From Arthrobacter sp. (GTDB taxonomy: Bacteria; Actinomycetota; Actinomycetes; Actinomycetales; Micrococcaceae): a stretch of DNA of 50,949 bases. This document shows positions 26,084 through 35,308 of the stretch, in pieces (the first letter of the stretch is position 1; each line of letters starts with the position of its first letter). The translations under genes and the position numbers were made by a program. The notes under the pieces are model-generated. The model ran no database searches and was not told the origin of the DNA. It saw only the letters and a program-made list of their open reading frames with translations. The stretch covers positions 1 to 50,949 of the forward strand of contig JAPSIT010000003.1 of NCBI GenBank assembly GCA_031178585.1. The letters are read 5' to 3'.

Positions 26084-27415
26084 ATGACTTCCAGCATGCC
26101 TCACAACGAGGAACTCTTCGACCGCGCCCGCCAGCTTATGCCGGGCGGCGTCAATTCCCCGGTCCGTGCCTTCGGCTCTGTTGGCGGCACGCCGCGCTTC
26201 ATGGTCTCAGCACAGGGCCCTTACCTGACGGACGCGGACGGCAACGAATACGTTGACCTTGTCTGCTCCTGGGGTCCGGCGCTGCTCGGCCATGCGCACC
26301 CTGCCGTCCTTGAGGCCGTGCACGCCGCCGTGGACCGCGGCCTGTCGTTTGGCGCCTCCACGCCTGACGAGGCCAACCTGGCGTCCATCGTCAAGGAACG
26401 GGTTTCCGCCGTCGAACGCATCCGCATGGTGTCCACCGGAACCGAGGCCACCATGACGGCGATCCGGCTCGCCCGCGGCTTTACCGGCCGCAACCTGGTC
26501 ATCAAGTTCGCAGGCTGCTACCACGGCCACCTCGACGGACTGCTTGCCTCGGCTGGTTCGGGTGTCGCCACCCTTGCCCTGCCCGGCTCCGCAGGTGTTA
26601 CAGCCGCCACCGCCGCCGAGACCCTGGTCCTGCCGTACAACGACCTCGGCGCCGTTGAGGCTGCGTTCGCCGAGCACGGCCCCAACATTGCTGCCGTGAT
26701 CACCGAGGCGGCCCCGGCCAACATGGGCGTCGTCACCCCGGGTGAGGGCTTCAACGCCGGACTGTCCCGCATCACCGCCGCCCACGGCGCGCTGCTCATC
26801 GTGGATGAGGTGCTCACCGGCTTCCGCACCGGCTACGCCGGCTACTGGGGCCTCACGGGCGGGGCGGCCGGCTCCGGGGAGCAGTGGACCCCGGACCTGC
26901 TCACCTTCGGAAAGGTGATCGGCGGCGGAATGCCGACGGCGGCCCTTGGCGGCCGTGCCGACGTCATGGACTACCTCGCGCCGGTCGGCCCGGTCTACCA
27001 GGCGGGCACGCTGTCCGGTAACCCGGTGGCGATGGCAGCCGGCGTCGCCACACTGACGAACGCCACGCGCGAGGTCTACTCCTTTGTGGACGCACGGTCG
27101 CTGGAACTGTCCTCCGCGCTGTCCGCAGCCCTCGACGAGGCAGGCGTGGACCACTCGATCCAGCGCGCCGGAAACCTGTTCTCGGTGGCGTTCGGCACCT
27201 CCGAGCACGGAGTCCACAACTACAGCGATGCCCAGAAACAGGAAACTTTCCGCTACGCGCCGTTCTTCCACTCCATGCTGGAGTCCGGCGTCTACCTACC
27301 GCCGTCGGTCTTCGAAGCCTGGTTCCTCTCCGCGGCCCACGATGACGCCGCAATGAACAGGATCTTCGACGCGCTGCCCGCCGCGGCGAGGGCGGCTGCA
27401 GCAGCGAAGGCTTGA
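26084..27415 (+). CDS. hemL: glutamate-1-semialdehyde 2,1-aminomutase
   Basis: 443 residues of a PLP-dependent class III aminotransferase. It converts the HemA product glutamate-1-semialdehyde to 5-aminolevulinate. Landmarks are [18 protein letters not shown] at the start, [18 protein letters not shown], the [11 protein letters not shown] loop, [17 protein letters not shown] and the PLP lysine Lys277 in [19 protein letters not shown]. Last gene of the heme operon, 5 bases after the LLM gene, followed by a bidirectional terminator. AGGA upstream of ATG. Confidence 0.96.
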   Translation: MTSSMPHNEELFDRARQLMPGGVNSPVRAFGSVGGTPRFMVSAQGPYLTDADGNEYVDLVCSWGPALLGHAHPAVLEAVHAAVDRGLSFGASTPDEANLASIVKERVSAVERIRMVSTGTEATMTAIRLARGFTGRNLVIKFAGCYHGHLDGLLASAGSGVATLALPGSAGVTAATAAETLVLPYNDLGAVEAAFAEHGPNIAAVITEAAPANMGVVTPGEGFNAGLSRITAAHGALLIVDEVLTGFRTGYAGYWGLTGGAAGSGEQWTPDLLTFGKVIGGGMPTAALGGRADVMDYLAPVGPVYQAGTLSGNPVAMAAGVATLTNATREVYSFVDARSLELSSALSAALDEAGVDHSIQRAGNLFSVAFGTSEHGVHNYSDAQKQETFRYAPFFHSMLESGVYLPPSVFEAWFLSAAHDDAAMNRIFDALPAAARAAAAAKA

Positions 27416-27507
27416 CCCCGCCGACAGCCTGACCCCGCTGTCGGGCTGATGCGCCGCCGGGTTGCGTCCCGGCGCCGGGCGCATCCGGCCCCCGAACGCA
27501 AGGCAAG

Positions 27508-27548
27508 AAAAAACTCTGGCACCCGCCGCGGCGGGTGCCAGAGTTTTT
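27508..27548. terminator. bidirectional terminator between hemL and metQ
   Basis: A run of A, then ACTCTGGCACCCGCC (27513-27527), a 2-base gap and its exact complement (27530-27544), running into TTTTT. A-run and T-run flank the stem on both sides, so it can stop transcripts from hemL (+) and from metQ (-). Confidence 0.93.
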
Positions 27549-27575
27549 GGGTGTTAGTCCCGATGTTCCGGTGGC

Positions 27576-28421
27576 TTAGAAGGCCACGGTCACGTCACCG
27601 TTGGGCCATTCCTTCTCGATGAAGGCCTTGACCTCGGGGGAGTGCAGGAGTTCATCGAGCTTCTTGATGCGGGGATCGTCCTTGGACTCCTCGCGCCAGG
27701 CCAGGAAGTTGGCGTAGGGGTTGTTCTCGGTGGACTCCACGGCCAGGGCATCCTGGGTGCTGAGGCCGGCCTTCAGGATGAAGTTGCCGTTGATCAGCGC
27801 CAGGTCCACAGACGGGTCCTTGAGGTCATTGATCAGCAGTTCCGGCTGGTTCTCGGAGAACTTGAGCTTCTTTGGGTTCTGCTCGTCGGTCAGGGCGATC
27901 ACGGAGCTGTCGTCCTTAATGTCTTTGACGAGGCCGGCCTTTTCGAGGACGCGGAGGGCGCGGACCTGGTTGGACGGGTCGTTGGTGATGGCGATCTTGG
28001 CGCCGTCCTTGATCTCGCTGATGTCCTTGACCTTCTCGGAGAACGCGGCGTAGGGCTCGATGTGCACGCCTTCGCCGTGGCCGAACTTGTAGCCCTTTGT
28101 CTTGACCTGGTCTTCGAACCACGGCAGGTGCTGGTAGTAGTTCGCGTCCAGGGAGCCGTCGCTCAGCGCGGTGTTCGGCGTCTGGTAGTCCTCGATCTCC
28201 TTGATGTCCAGCTTGAGGCCGGCCTTGGGGGCGAGGTCCTGGTTGAGGAACTCAAGGATCTTGGCCTGCGGCACCGGGCTGGCGCCGACGGTGAGGGTTG
28301 CCGGCTTGGCCGGGTCCAGCGTCTGGGTTTCGGCGCTTGGGGCGGAGGAACCGCCGCCGCAGCCGGTCAATGCCAGGACAGCGGCAATGCCGGTGGCGAG
28401 GAGGGTGAGTGATTTACGCAT
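27576..28421 (-). CDS. metQ: methionine ABC transporter substrate-binding lipoprotein
   Basis: 281 residues of the NlpA/MetQ family. The signal peptide SLTLLATGIAAVLALTGC ends in a lipobox LTGC with Cys at residue 21. Mature landmarks are TLTVGASPVPQAKILEFL, NYYQHLPWFEDQ, IAITNDPSNQVRALRVL and LALINGNFILKAGL, all standard MetQ segments. It captures D/L-methionine outside the membrane and delivers it to MetI/MetN. The frame is open for 52 codons upstream, but the ATG at 28421 with GAAAGGAA upstream begins a proper signal peptide. Last gene of metN-metI-metQ, 125 bases after metI. Confidence 0.95.
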   Translation of the reverse strand: MRKSLTLLATGIAAVLALTGCGGGSSAPSAETQTLDPAKPATLTVGASPVPQAKILEFLNQDLAPKAGLKLDIKEIEDYQTPNTALSDGSLDANYYQHLPWFEDQVKTKGYKFGHGEGVHIEPYAAFSEKVKDISEIKDGAKIAITNDPSNQVRALRVLEKAGLVKDIKDDSSVIALTDEQNPKKLKFSENQPELLINDLKDPSVDLALINGNFILKAGLSTQDALAVESTENNPYANFLAWREESKDDPRIKKLDELLHSPEVKAFIEKEWPNGDVTVAF

Positions 28422-28546
28422 CAGATGCGTTCCTTTCGAAATAGCCAGGATTCGTCCGGTGGGGCCGGGAATCCGGATCAGATGCAGTGAGCGGCTACTC
28501 GCTGCTGTGAAGCCGTGGCGGAGAGCTGGTGCGTTGCTGTGGCAGG

Positions 28547-29218
28547 TCAGCGGTGGTCGAGGCTGCGGGCAATCCACTCACCCGTCAGCTGGATGACCTG
28601 GACCAGGACGATGATCAGCACGATGGTGACGAGCATGACTGTGACGTCGAAGCGCTGGAACCCGTAGTTGTAGGCGAGTTTTCCGAGTCCGCCGCCGCCG
28701 ACAAGGCCGGCCATGGCGCTGTAGCCGACCAGGGTAACCACGGTAGTGGTCGTGGCCGCCACCAGAGCCGGCAGGGATTCCGGAAGCATCACCTTGTTGA
28801 TGACCTGCATCTTCGTGGAGCCCATCACCTGCGCGGCGTCAATTTTCCCATGGTGGACGTCGCGCAGACAGGCTTCAACGAGGCGGGCGAAGAACGGGAT
28901 GGTTCCGATGGACAGTGAAACCGAAGCTGCCACGGGGCCCAGGCTGGTACCCACGAGCAGGCGGGCCAGCGGGATCAGGGCCACCATCAGGATGGCGAAG
29001 GGGATGGAGCGGGTGATGTTGACCACGATGTCGCTGACTATGCGGTTAATTACGGGCATGGGCCGCAGCCCGCCCGGCGCTGTGGTGTGCAGGAAGACGC
29101 CCAGCGGCAGTCCGATGAGTACGGTGAAGAAGCCGGAGATCGCAACCATCTGGAGCGTCTCAACAATTGCCTCGGGCAGGGCCTTGGCCAGGACGGGGTT
29201 GCCGAAGATCTCGTTCAC
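28547..29218 (-). CDS. metI: methionine ABC transporter permease
   Basis: 223 residues with five or six membrane helices. The permease loop that contacts the ATPase reads LPESLPALVAATTTTVVTLVG, an EAA-type motif; other landmarks are ETLQMVAISGFFTVLIGLPLG and NITRSIPFAILMVALIPLAR, typical of MetI. The start is a GTG overlapping the metN stop (GTGA), so expression is coupled to the ATPase. Confidence 0.95.
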   Translation of the reverse strand: MNEIFGNPVLAKALPEAIVETLQMVAISGFFTVLIGLPLGVFLHTTAPGGLRPMPVINRIVSDIVVNITRSIPFAILMVALIPLARLLVGTSLGPVAASVSLSIGTIPFFARLVEACLRDVHHGKIDAAQVMGSTKMQVINKVMLPESLPALVAATTTTVVTLVGYSAMAGLVGGGGLGKLAYNYGFQRFDVTVMLVTIVLIIVLVQVIQLTGEWIARSLDHR

Positions 29219-30282
29219 TTGAAGTCTCCCGTCTCAGCGGCAAAATCGGATATTCCGGCGAATTCATCCTGTCCGGACTGCCGGCCGTGGCCGGACGCCA
29301 CTTTCGCGCTGATCCCGCGGTCATGAAGATAGGCAAGCACTGCATCGTAGTCTGCGTGGTCCGCCAACTGGACCCGAAGGTGTCCGAACTGGTGGCCGCC
29401 GAGCGTCTCCACGCTCCCGGCGAGGACGTTCAGATCGATATCGAAATGCCGCGCGACGCTCGTGAGGACCGGCTCCTTGGCGCTGTCGCCTGAGAACAGG
29501 ATCTCCAGCACGGGACCGTTCTGGAGGTCCCCCTTGATTGCCTCGGACGCCGGAAGCGGCAGCAGCGCACGGGCGAGCTTGCTGTCGAGCTCAGCAGCCA
29601 CATCTTCCAGCCTGCCCGCTTCCACGACGCGGCCCTTGGCCAGCAGCGACACCGAACCACATACACGCTTAACGACGTGCATTTCATGAGTGATGATCAG
29701 CACGGTGAGCTGCAGGCGGCGGGTCAGGTCCTGGATGAGGTCCAGGATCTCGTCGGTGGTAGCTGGGTCCAGCGCGGACGTCGGTTCGTCACACAGCAGG
29801 ACGTCGGGCTCGGACGCCAGGGCACGGGCAATACCCACGCGCTGGCGCTGGCCGCCGGACAGCTGGGACGGATAGGCGTTTTCGAAACCCTCCAGGCCCA
29901 CGAGCTTCAGCAGCTCCGCAACCTTGGTCCGGACCTTGTCCTTGGGCGTCTTAACGAGCTCGAGCGGATGTGCCACGTTGCCTGCTGCAGTGCGGGAATC
30001 CATTAGGTTGGCGTGCTGGAACACCATGCCGATGCGGCGCCTGGCCGCACGGATCTCGGAGTCCTTCACGGAGCTGAGCTCAGTGCCGTCGATGTTCACA
30101 GAACCCGAAGTCGGGCGGTCCAGCAGCGTGAGGCACCGCACCAGCGTGGACTTACCCGCCCCGGAATGGCCGATGATGCCATGGATGGAGCCTTTGGGGA
30201 CGGACAGTGAGACCCCGTCAAGGGCCACAACTTCCTTTTTCCCCTGACGGTAGACCTTGCGCAGGTCAGTAACTGTGATCAT
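29215..30282 (-). CDS. metN: methionine ABC transporter ATP-binding protein
   Basis: 355 residues. Walker A is GHSGAGKST at 38-46, the ABC signature LSGGQRQRVGIARAL, Walker B VLLCDEPTSALD, and the switch histidine lies in ITHEMHV. The C-terminal 85 or so residues form the NIL (ACT-like) domain that binds methionine and inhibits transport when the cell is replete (VARHFDIDLNVLAGSVETLG onward). First gene of the importer operon, ATG with GAGGA upstream. A palindrome lies about 90 bases upstream. I see no SAM riboswitch. Confidence 0.96.
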   Translation of the reverse strand: MITVTDLRKVYRQGKKEVVALDGVSLSVPKGSIHGIIGHSGAGKSTLVRCLTLLDRPTSGSVNIDGTELSSVKDSEIRAARRRIGMVFQHANLMDSRTAAGNVAHPLELVKTPKDKVRTKVAELLKLVGLEGFENAYPSQLSGGQRQRVGIARALASEPDVLLCDEPTSALDPATTDEILDLIQDLTRRLQLTVLIITHEMHVVKRVCGSVSLLAKGRVVEAGRLEDVAAELDSKLARALLPLPASEAIKGDLQNGPVLEILFSGDSAKEPVLTSVARHFDIDLNVLAGSVETLGGHQFGHLRVQLADHADYDAVLAYLHDRGISAKVASGHGRQSGQDEFAGISDFAAETGDFK

Positions 30283-30372
30283 GTATCCTCAGGCGATAGG
30301 CGGCCGGGCAGGGCATAGCACAAGCCCGCTTTTGAACTAAATTATGTCAGCGCGGGTGTACATGAGTCACTT

Positions 30373-30387
30373 CCGAACAAGGTTCGG
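30373..30387. promoter_or_regulatory. palindrome upstream of metN, candidate operator
   Basis: CCGAAC-AAG-GTTCGG, a perfect 6-base inverted repeat with a 3-base centre, about 90 bases before the metN start in the 282-base gap to the exonuclease gene. The stem is too short and lacks a T run for a terminator. It differs from the McbR site of corynebacteria. The rest of the gap holds no motif I can name. Confidence 0.4.
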
Positions 30388-30564
30388 TAGTCGCGGTCTC
30401 TCCCCGAAGGATCCGCGGCTATCCGCGTGACGGCACCGGCGCTGATTGCCCGATCGGCATGATGGCTGAATCAGAGCGCGCCCGCCTGCGCTGAGGACCC
30501 CGCCGGGTAGTTGTGATCTTTGTCGCAGCTGCGCCGATATCCTTGTTCCGGCGCGCCGATGCGA

Positions 30565-31275
30565 CTAAAAATCTCCCCGGCTGGCATCTTCGGGAGGCAG
30601 CACCGGCCAGTCGCCCTCGATGACCGCGGCCGGTTTGGTCTTACGGAGGTATTGCTGGAAGTCCGCTGCCTGGCTGACCGCCCAGTCGACCTGGAGCTGG
30701 TGCAGCTGGCTTGCCGGAACCTTCAGCTTGGGGAACTTACCGGCCATCGCGTCCAGCACCCGGAGGGTGGCCAACGCGTCGGCAGCGGACGTGTGGGCGT
30801 TGTCCAGATTCACGCCGTATTCTTCGCACAGTGCCGTGAGCGTCCGCTTGCCTTTGCGGTACCGGTCCACCTGCTTGTTCATGATGTAGGGATCCAGAAC
30901 GGGAAACCTGGTCAGCTGGGGAACCCCATAGCGGGCTGACTCGGCGGCCAGGACCGTGAAGTCGTAACTGGCGTTGAAGGCGATCACCGGCACGCCCGAG
31001 TCAAAAAGCCCCTGGAGCACCGCGGCCACTTCCCGCGTCACCTCCGCCGCAGGCCTGCCGTTACTACGGGCATGTTCTGTCGTGACCCCGTGTATGTCAC
31101 TTGCCTCGGCCGGAATCTCGACGCCGGGATCCGCCAGCCACTCATGCTCCTGCAAGACTTCGCCGGCGCCATCTACGACGGTTACTGACGCAGTCACGAT
31201 TCTTGCTGCACGGGAATTGCGGCCGGTGGTTTCGAGGTCGAAGGCTGCCCGCGGGAGGGTGTTCCAAGTGCTCAT
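30565..31275 (-). CDS. DEDDh-family 3'-5' exonuclease
   Basis: 236 residues. Exo I motif is FDLETTG (Asp13, Glu15), Exo II NASYDFTVL, and the Exo III histidine and aspartate lie in NAHTSAADALAT, completing DEDDh. IHGVTTEHAR is the usual DnaQ-like segment. The domain ends by about residue 185; the rest is a charged tail. Related to the epsilon proofreading subunit and RNase T, but stand-alone, so a role in DNA or RNA end trimming is likely. Its 3' end faces metN; it diverges from the alkyltransferase-like gene. Confidence 0.88.
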   Translation of the reverse strand: MSTWNTLPRAAFDLETTGRNSRAARIVTASVTVVDGAGEVLQEHEWLADPGVEIPAEASDIHGVTTEHARSNGRPAAEVTREVAAVLQGLFDSGVPVIAFNASYDFTVLAAESARYGVPQLTRFPVLDPYIMNKQVDRYRKGKRTLTALCEEYGVNLDNAHTSAADALATLRVLDAMAGKFPKLKVPASQLHQLQVDWAVSQAADFQQYLRKTKPAAVIEGDWPVLPPEDASRGDF

Positions 31276-31448
31276 GACTTCACGCTATCCGTTGGCACCG
31301 ACAGTTTTGGCTACCGCTGCGCGTGTCCAACCGATATGGCGGAGCACGCTGCCTCTGGGTCGCGCTGCCTCGGGGTCACGTCGGGCCGTGCCGTGCCCGG
31401 CGCGTGCGGCCGTGCCCGCCGTGCAGCGATGGCCGATAGTCTGAAGCA

Positions 31449-31865
31449 GTGCGGGTGGAGTATGTCGAGGCGGTGCTCGAGGTCGTGGAACGCATCCCGG
31501 CCGCTTCGGTGTTGTCTTATGGGGACGTCGCAGACCTGCTGGGGGCCGGAGGGGCACGGCAGGTGGGTACGGCGATGAGCCGCTACGGAAGCGCGGTTCC
31601 CTGGTGGCGTGTCCTCCGGGCCGGCGGTCACGCTCCGAAAGGGCTCGAAGCGGAAGCCCTGGCGCACTATCTCCAGGAAGGAACGCCGCTGAGAGGGGAC
31701 TACCTGCGGTTCGCCGGAATGGGCGAGGGCAGGTGGCGCGTAGACTTGACGGCTGCCCGCTGGATGCCCTCGGAGGAAGACTTGGACGCGTTGGACTTGA
31801 TTGCTGAGCACCTGGAGACGTCGCTGCGCGAATTGTCAGTGGCAAATGATGGAATGACTGAGTGA
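31449..31865 (+). CDS. alkyltransferase-like protein (ATL)
   Basis: 138 residues with the fold of the O6-methylguanine-DNA methyltransferase C-terminal domain: VLEVVERIPAASVLSYGDVA, ARQVGTAMSRYG, then PWWRVLRAGG. The active-site PCHRV is replaced by PWWRV (Trp52 where the reactive Cys should be), so it cannot accept an alkyl group; ATLs bind O6-alkylguanine and hand the lesion to nucleotide excision repair. Residues 90-138 are an extra acidic tail. GTG start. It overlaps adnA by 4 bases (GTGA). Mycobacterium tuberculosis has a similar gene next to adnAB (Rv3204, from memory). Confidence 0.85.
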   Translation: MRVEYVEAVLEVVERIPAASVLSYGDVADLLGAGGARQVGTAMSRYGSAVPWWRVLRAGGHAPKGLEAEALAHYLQEGTPLRGDYLRFAGMGEGRWRVDLTAARWMPSEEDLDALDLIAEHLETSLRELSVANDGMTE

Positions 31866-34800
31866 CCGCAACTATCCAGCAAACCGCACCGCTGTTCTCT
31901 AAGACAGGGGTGCCGGGGGAGTCCCTCGCCGCAGGCCAGGTGTTGCCGGGGGCAGGTCTCCGGCTTTTGCCGCCCCGCCAGGTTCACAGCGCTGTTCCCG
32001 TCCTGTCAGCTGACCAGCTCGCCGCCGTCGAAGCTCCTGGCGGCACCGGCCCCGTGCTGGTCCCCGGAGGGCCGGGCACCGGTAAATCCACCGTCCTGGT
32101 AGAGGCAGCCGTCCATCGCGTCGAGAAGGCTGGCGTGGACCCGGAGCGGATCCTGATCCTTGCTCCCGGACGCTTGGCCGCTGACGCTTTGCGCGACCGG
32201 TTCACGGCACGCCTGAACCGCAGCCTGAGCACCACGCCCGCCCGGACATGGGCCTCCTACGCCTTCGATCTCATCCGCCGGGCGAAAGCGGAAGGGATCC
32301 TGCCGTTGCCCCGTGCTCCGCGCCTGCTGTCCGGCCCGGAGCAGGACCTCATCATCAAAGAGCTGCTGGACGGCCATGCACTGCCCGGACTGGGACTGCC
32401 CTGGCCCGAGGACCTGGGGGCCGCTCTGCCCACACGTGGCTTCCGGCAGGAAGTACGGCAGCTGTTTGACCGGATCATTGAATCTGGCCGGACACCCCAG
32501 GACCTGGCAAACCTGGGCCATGAATGCGGCCGGCCGGACTGGATCGCAGCCGCTGCGTTGTATGCCGAATACCGCGACGTCCTTGACCTCCGCATGCCGG
32601 AGGCCTTTGATCCCGCAGGCATTATTACCGCAGCCCGCCAGCTGTTTCAGGATTCACCGGACTTCCTGGCGGCGGAACGCGAACGGCTCCAGCTCATCCT
32701 CGTTGACGATATCCAGGAAGCGAACCCGGCAGTCTTCGAGCTGCTGGCGGACATCGCCGCCGGCAAGGATGCCTTCATCACCTCCTCACCCGACACAGTG
32801 GTCCAAGGATTCCGCGGTGCACGCCCGGACCTCGTGGCCGAACTGCCCCGGCTGTTGGCGGGTGACGGTTCCAAGGAAGTTGCCGAGCGGCCACTCCGGT
32901 ACGCGCACCGGCAGCACCCGGCACTGGCGATGGCCTGGCTGGGAGTCGCCGACCGGATTTCGCTGCGAGCCGGCGGACAACTCGCACGCCGCCTCGATGA
33001 CCCTGACCGCGAGACACGCCAGGGCGCTGATGAGAAGCCCGCTGCGCTGGAAGCGGCCGGGCAGGAGCCTGCCGGTCATCCTGCCGCTCCGCCGCGCAAG
33101 GCCGGCGGGACGGTCGAAGCGCATCTGTTGCCGTCGCCGGTCCACGAGCTGCGGTATGTGGCCCAACGGATTCTGGAAGCCCACATCGCCGACGGGCGGG
33201 ACCTTGCCGACATGGCAGTACTCGTCCGCAACGGGGGCCAGCTGAGCCAGCTCCAGCGCTATCTGTCCGGGCAGGGTATTCCGGTACGGATCCCGGTGGC
33301 AGAGTCCGCCGTGCGGGACGAGGTTGCCGTGCGGCCGCTGCTCGAGGCGTACGCGATCGCCCTTGACCCGGCCCTGCTGAGCCCGGAATCCGCGGTCTCA
33401 CTGCTGACTTCACGGATCGGAGGAGCCACGTCACTCGAATTGCGCAGGCTCCGCCAGTCCCTGCGCCGGGAGGAGATCCTTGGCGGTGGGGGGCGTTCAA
33501 GTGATTCGCTGCTTGTGGAAGCCCTGACGGAGCCCGGCGCGCTCGCGGTCCTCGGAATCGAGGGACGCTCGGCACGGCGGATCGCCAGGATGATCGACGC
33601 GGGACGGCGTGCTGCTGCCGAGCCCGGAGCGAACGCCGAGACAGTGCTGTGGGCGCTGTGGAACTCCACAGGCCTGGCGGTGACCTGGACGGCGGCGGCA
33701 CTCGCCGGCGGACTCGTAGGGGCGCGGGCAGACCGAGATCTTGACGCAATGATGGCGCTCTTTCACACCGCGGAACGCTACGTAGACCAGATGCCGGGTT
33801 CCAGCCCCGAGCAGTTCCTCGAATACCTGCTGAACCAGGAGCTGCCCATGGACACCCTGGCTGCGCGGGCGCAGGTAGATGACGCCGTGGAGCTCATGAC
33901 TCCGGCCAGCGCTGCAGGCCGGGAATGGCCGCTGGTCATCGTCGCAGGACTCCAGGAAGGTGTGTGGCCGAACACCCGACTGCGCGGCGAACTGCTCGGC
34001 AGCACGTTGTTCGCAGACGCCGTTGAGCATGGCGTGGAGTACGCCCTCCAGCTCGGCCCGCTGAGCCGGCTTCGCGAGATCAGGTACGACGAACTGCGCA
34101 GTTTTTCAACCGCGGTGTCGCGTGCGAAGGAAGTGCTGATCTGCACCGCCGTCGCCTCAGAGGACGAGCAGCCGTCCTCATTCCTGGACTACGTGGCACC
34201 GCTCCGGCCGGGGCAGGAATCCAGAGGCTTCACACCGGTGGAACGGCCGCTGACCCTCCGTGCGCTCGTCGCGGAGCTGCGCCAGTATGCCCAGCTCGAT
34301 GGCAGGTTTGCAGAGGAGGCAGACGAGGCGGTCAGCGTCCTTGCCCGCCTCGCCACCGCGGATCCTCCGGTCCCCGGAGCGCACCCCCACTCCTGGTGGG
34401 GGCTGGCGCCGTTGACATCAGCGGAACGCATCGTGCCGCCCGGTGGGACCGTCTTCGTCTCGCCCTCAAAGGTGGAGTCCGTCCAAAAGTCACCCCTGGA
34501 CTGGTTTGTCCAGGCTGCCGGCGGTGAGGCAGCCACCGACTTCGCCAGAAGCCTGGGCACGCTGGTGCACTCCATCGCGCAGGATATCCCCGAGGGTTCG
34601 GGGGCCGAGTACCTCGCCGAGCTCGTCCGGCGCTGGCCCGCCCTGGGCATGAAGGACAACTGGGAAGGCAAACTGGACTACCAGCGGGCTGAATCCATGG
34701 TCCGCAAACTGGCCCAGTACATTCTGGTGATGCGCAGCGAAGGCAGACGGCTCGTCGGCGTAGAACAGGACTTCGAAGTGCAGCTGACGCAGGCGGCAGG

Positions 34801-35308
34801 GGCCGACGCCGCTGCCGTTGCTGATCCTGCGGCCAGCGCCGCAACCGGTTCCGAAGCAGAACAGGACACGCGGACCGCCGTGTTGCGCGGCCAAGTGGAC
34901 CGGCTGGAGATCGACTCCCACGGACGGCTGGTGATCGTTGACCTCAAGACGGGCAAGCGGCAACCGGGGAAAGCCGAGCTCGGGCGGCACCCGCAGCTCG
35001 GGGCGTACCAGGCTGCAGTCCTGGCAGGAGGATTCCAAGGACCGGGCATACCCGCCCACACGGAGCCGGGCGGCGCCATACTGGCGCAGCTGGGCACCAC
35101 CGCCAAGAGCCCCGGTATCCAGCAGCAGGAACCCCTCGAAGCCGCGGACAACTGGGCGATGGACCTCGTGACGGAGGCTTCCCGCGTCATGTCCGGGAGT
35201 GAGTTCGAAGCCCGGCATGATCCATCCAAAGCCGGGTTCGGTGGTCATGGCTGCCGTCTGCCGGAGGTCTGCCCGCTGTGCGCACGGGGAAAGCAGGTTA
35301 CAGAATGA
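31862..35308 (+). CDS. adnA: AdnA subunit of the AdnAB helicase-nuclease
   Basis: 1148 residues. An N-terminal UvrD/RecB-type motor: LSADQLAAVEAPG, Walker A GGPGTGKST (69-77), motif II at 281-287 reading VDDIQEA, where UvrD-type motors have VDE-QD, then VIVAGLQEGVWP. A C-terminal RecB-type nuclease has VDLKTGK at about 1026-1032 with Asp1027 and Lys1029. AdnAB resects double-strand breaks in actinobacteria and functionally replaces RecBCD. In AdnA the motor is known to be secondary, which fits the altered motif II. The C-terminus has CRLPEVCPLC (Cys1131, 1137, 1140). GTG start overlapping the ATL gene; stop overlaps adnB. Confidence 0.88.
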   Translation: MTATIQQTAPLFSKTGVPGESLAAGQVLPGAGLRLLPPRQVHSAVPVLSADQLAAVEAPGGTGPVLVPGGPGTGKSTVLVEAAVHRVEKAGVDPERILILAPGRLAADALRDRFTARLNRSLSTTPARTWASYAFDLIRRAKAEGILPLPRAPRLLSGPEQDLIIKELLDGHALPGLGLPWPEDLGAALPTRGFRQEVRQLFDRIIESGRTPQDLANLGHECGRPDWIAAAALYAEYRDVLDLRMPEAFDPAGIITAARQLFQDSPDFLAAERERLQLILVDDIQEANPAVFELLADIAAGKDAFITSSPDTVVQGFRGARPDLVAELPRLLAGDGSKEVAERPLRYAHRQHPALAMAWLGVADRISLRAGGQLARRLDDPDRETRQGADEKPAALEAAGQEPAGHPAAPPRKAGGTVEAHLLPSPVHELRYVAQRILEAHIADGRDLADMAVLVRNGGQLSQLQRYLSGQGIPVRIPVAESAVRDEVAVRPLLEAYAIALDPALLSPESAVSLLTSRIGGATSLELRRLRQSLRREEILGGGGRSSDSLLVEALTEPGALAVLGIEGRSARRIARMIDAGRRAAAEPGANAETVLWALWNSTGLAVTWTAAALAGGLVGARADRDLDAMMALFHTAERYVDQMPGSSPEQFLEYLLNQELPMDTLAARAQVDDAVELMTPASAAGREWPLVIVAGLQEGVWPNTRLRGELLGSTLFADAVEHGVEYALQLGPLSRLREIRYDELRSFSTAVSRAKEVLICTAVASEDEQPSSFLDYVAPLRPGQESRGFTPVERPLTLRALVAELRQYAQLDGRFAEEADEAVSVLARLATADPPVPGAHPHSWWGLAPLTSAERIVPPGGTVFVSPSKVESVQKSPLDWFVQAAGGEAATDFARSLGTLVHSIAQDIPEGSGAEYLAELVRRWPALGMKDNWEGKLDYQRAESMVRKLAQYILVMRSEGRRLVGVEQDFEVQLTQAAGADAAAVADPAASAATGSEAEQDTRTAVLRGQVDRLEIDSHGRLVIVDLKTGKRQPGKAELGRHPQLGAYQAAVLAGGFQGPGIPAHTEPGGAILAQLGTTAKSPGIQQQEPLEAADNWAMDLVTEASRVMSGSEFEARHDPSKAGFGGHGCRLPEVCPLCARGKQVTE

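Noticed and set aside
30283..30564. SAM riboswitch before metN
   Set aside because: I looked for S-box and SAM-II type conserved blocks on the minus strand and found none; only a short palindrome stands out.
31599..31628. Active O6-methylguanine-DNA methyltransferase
   Set aside because: The acceptor cysteine of PCHRV is Trp (PWWRV), which marks an alkyltransferase-like protein instead.
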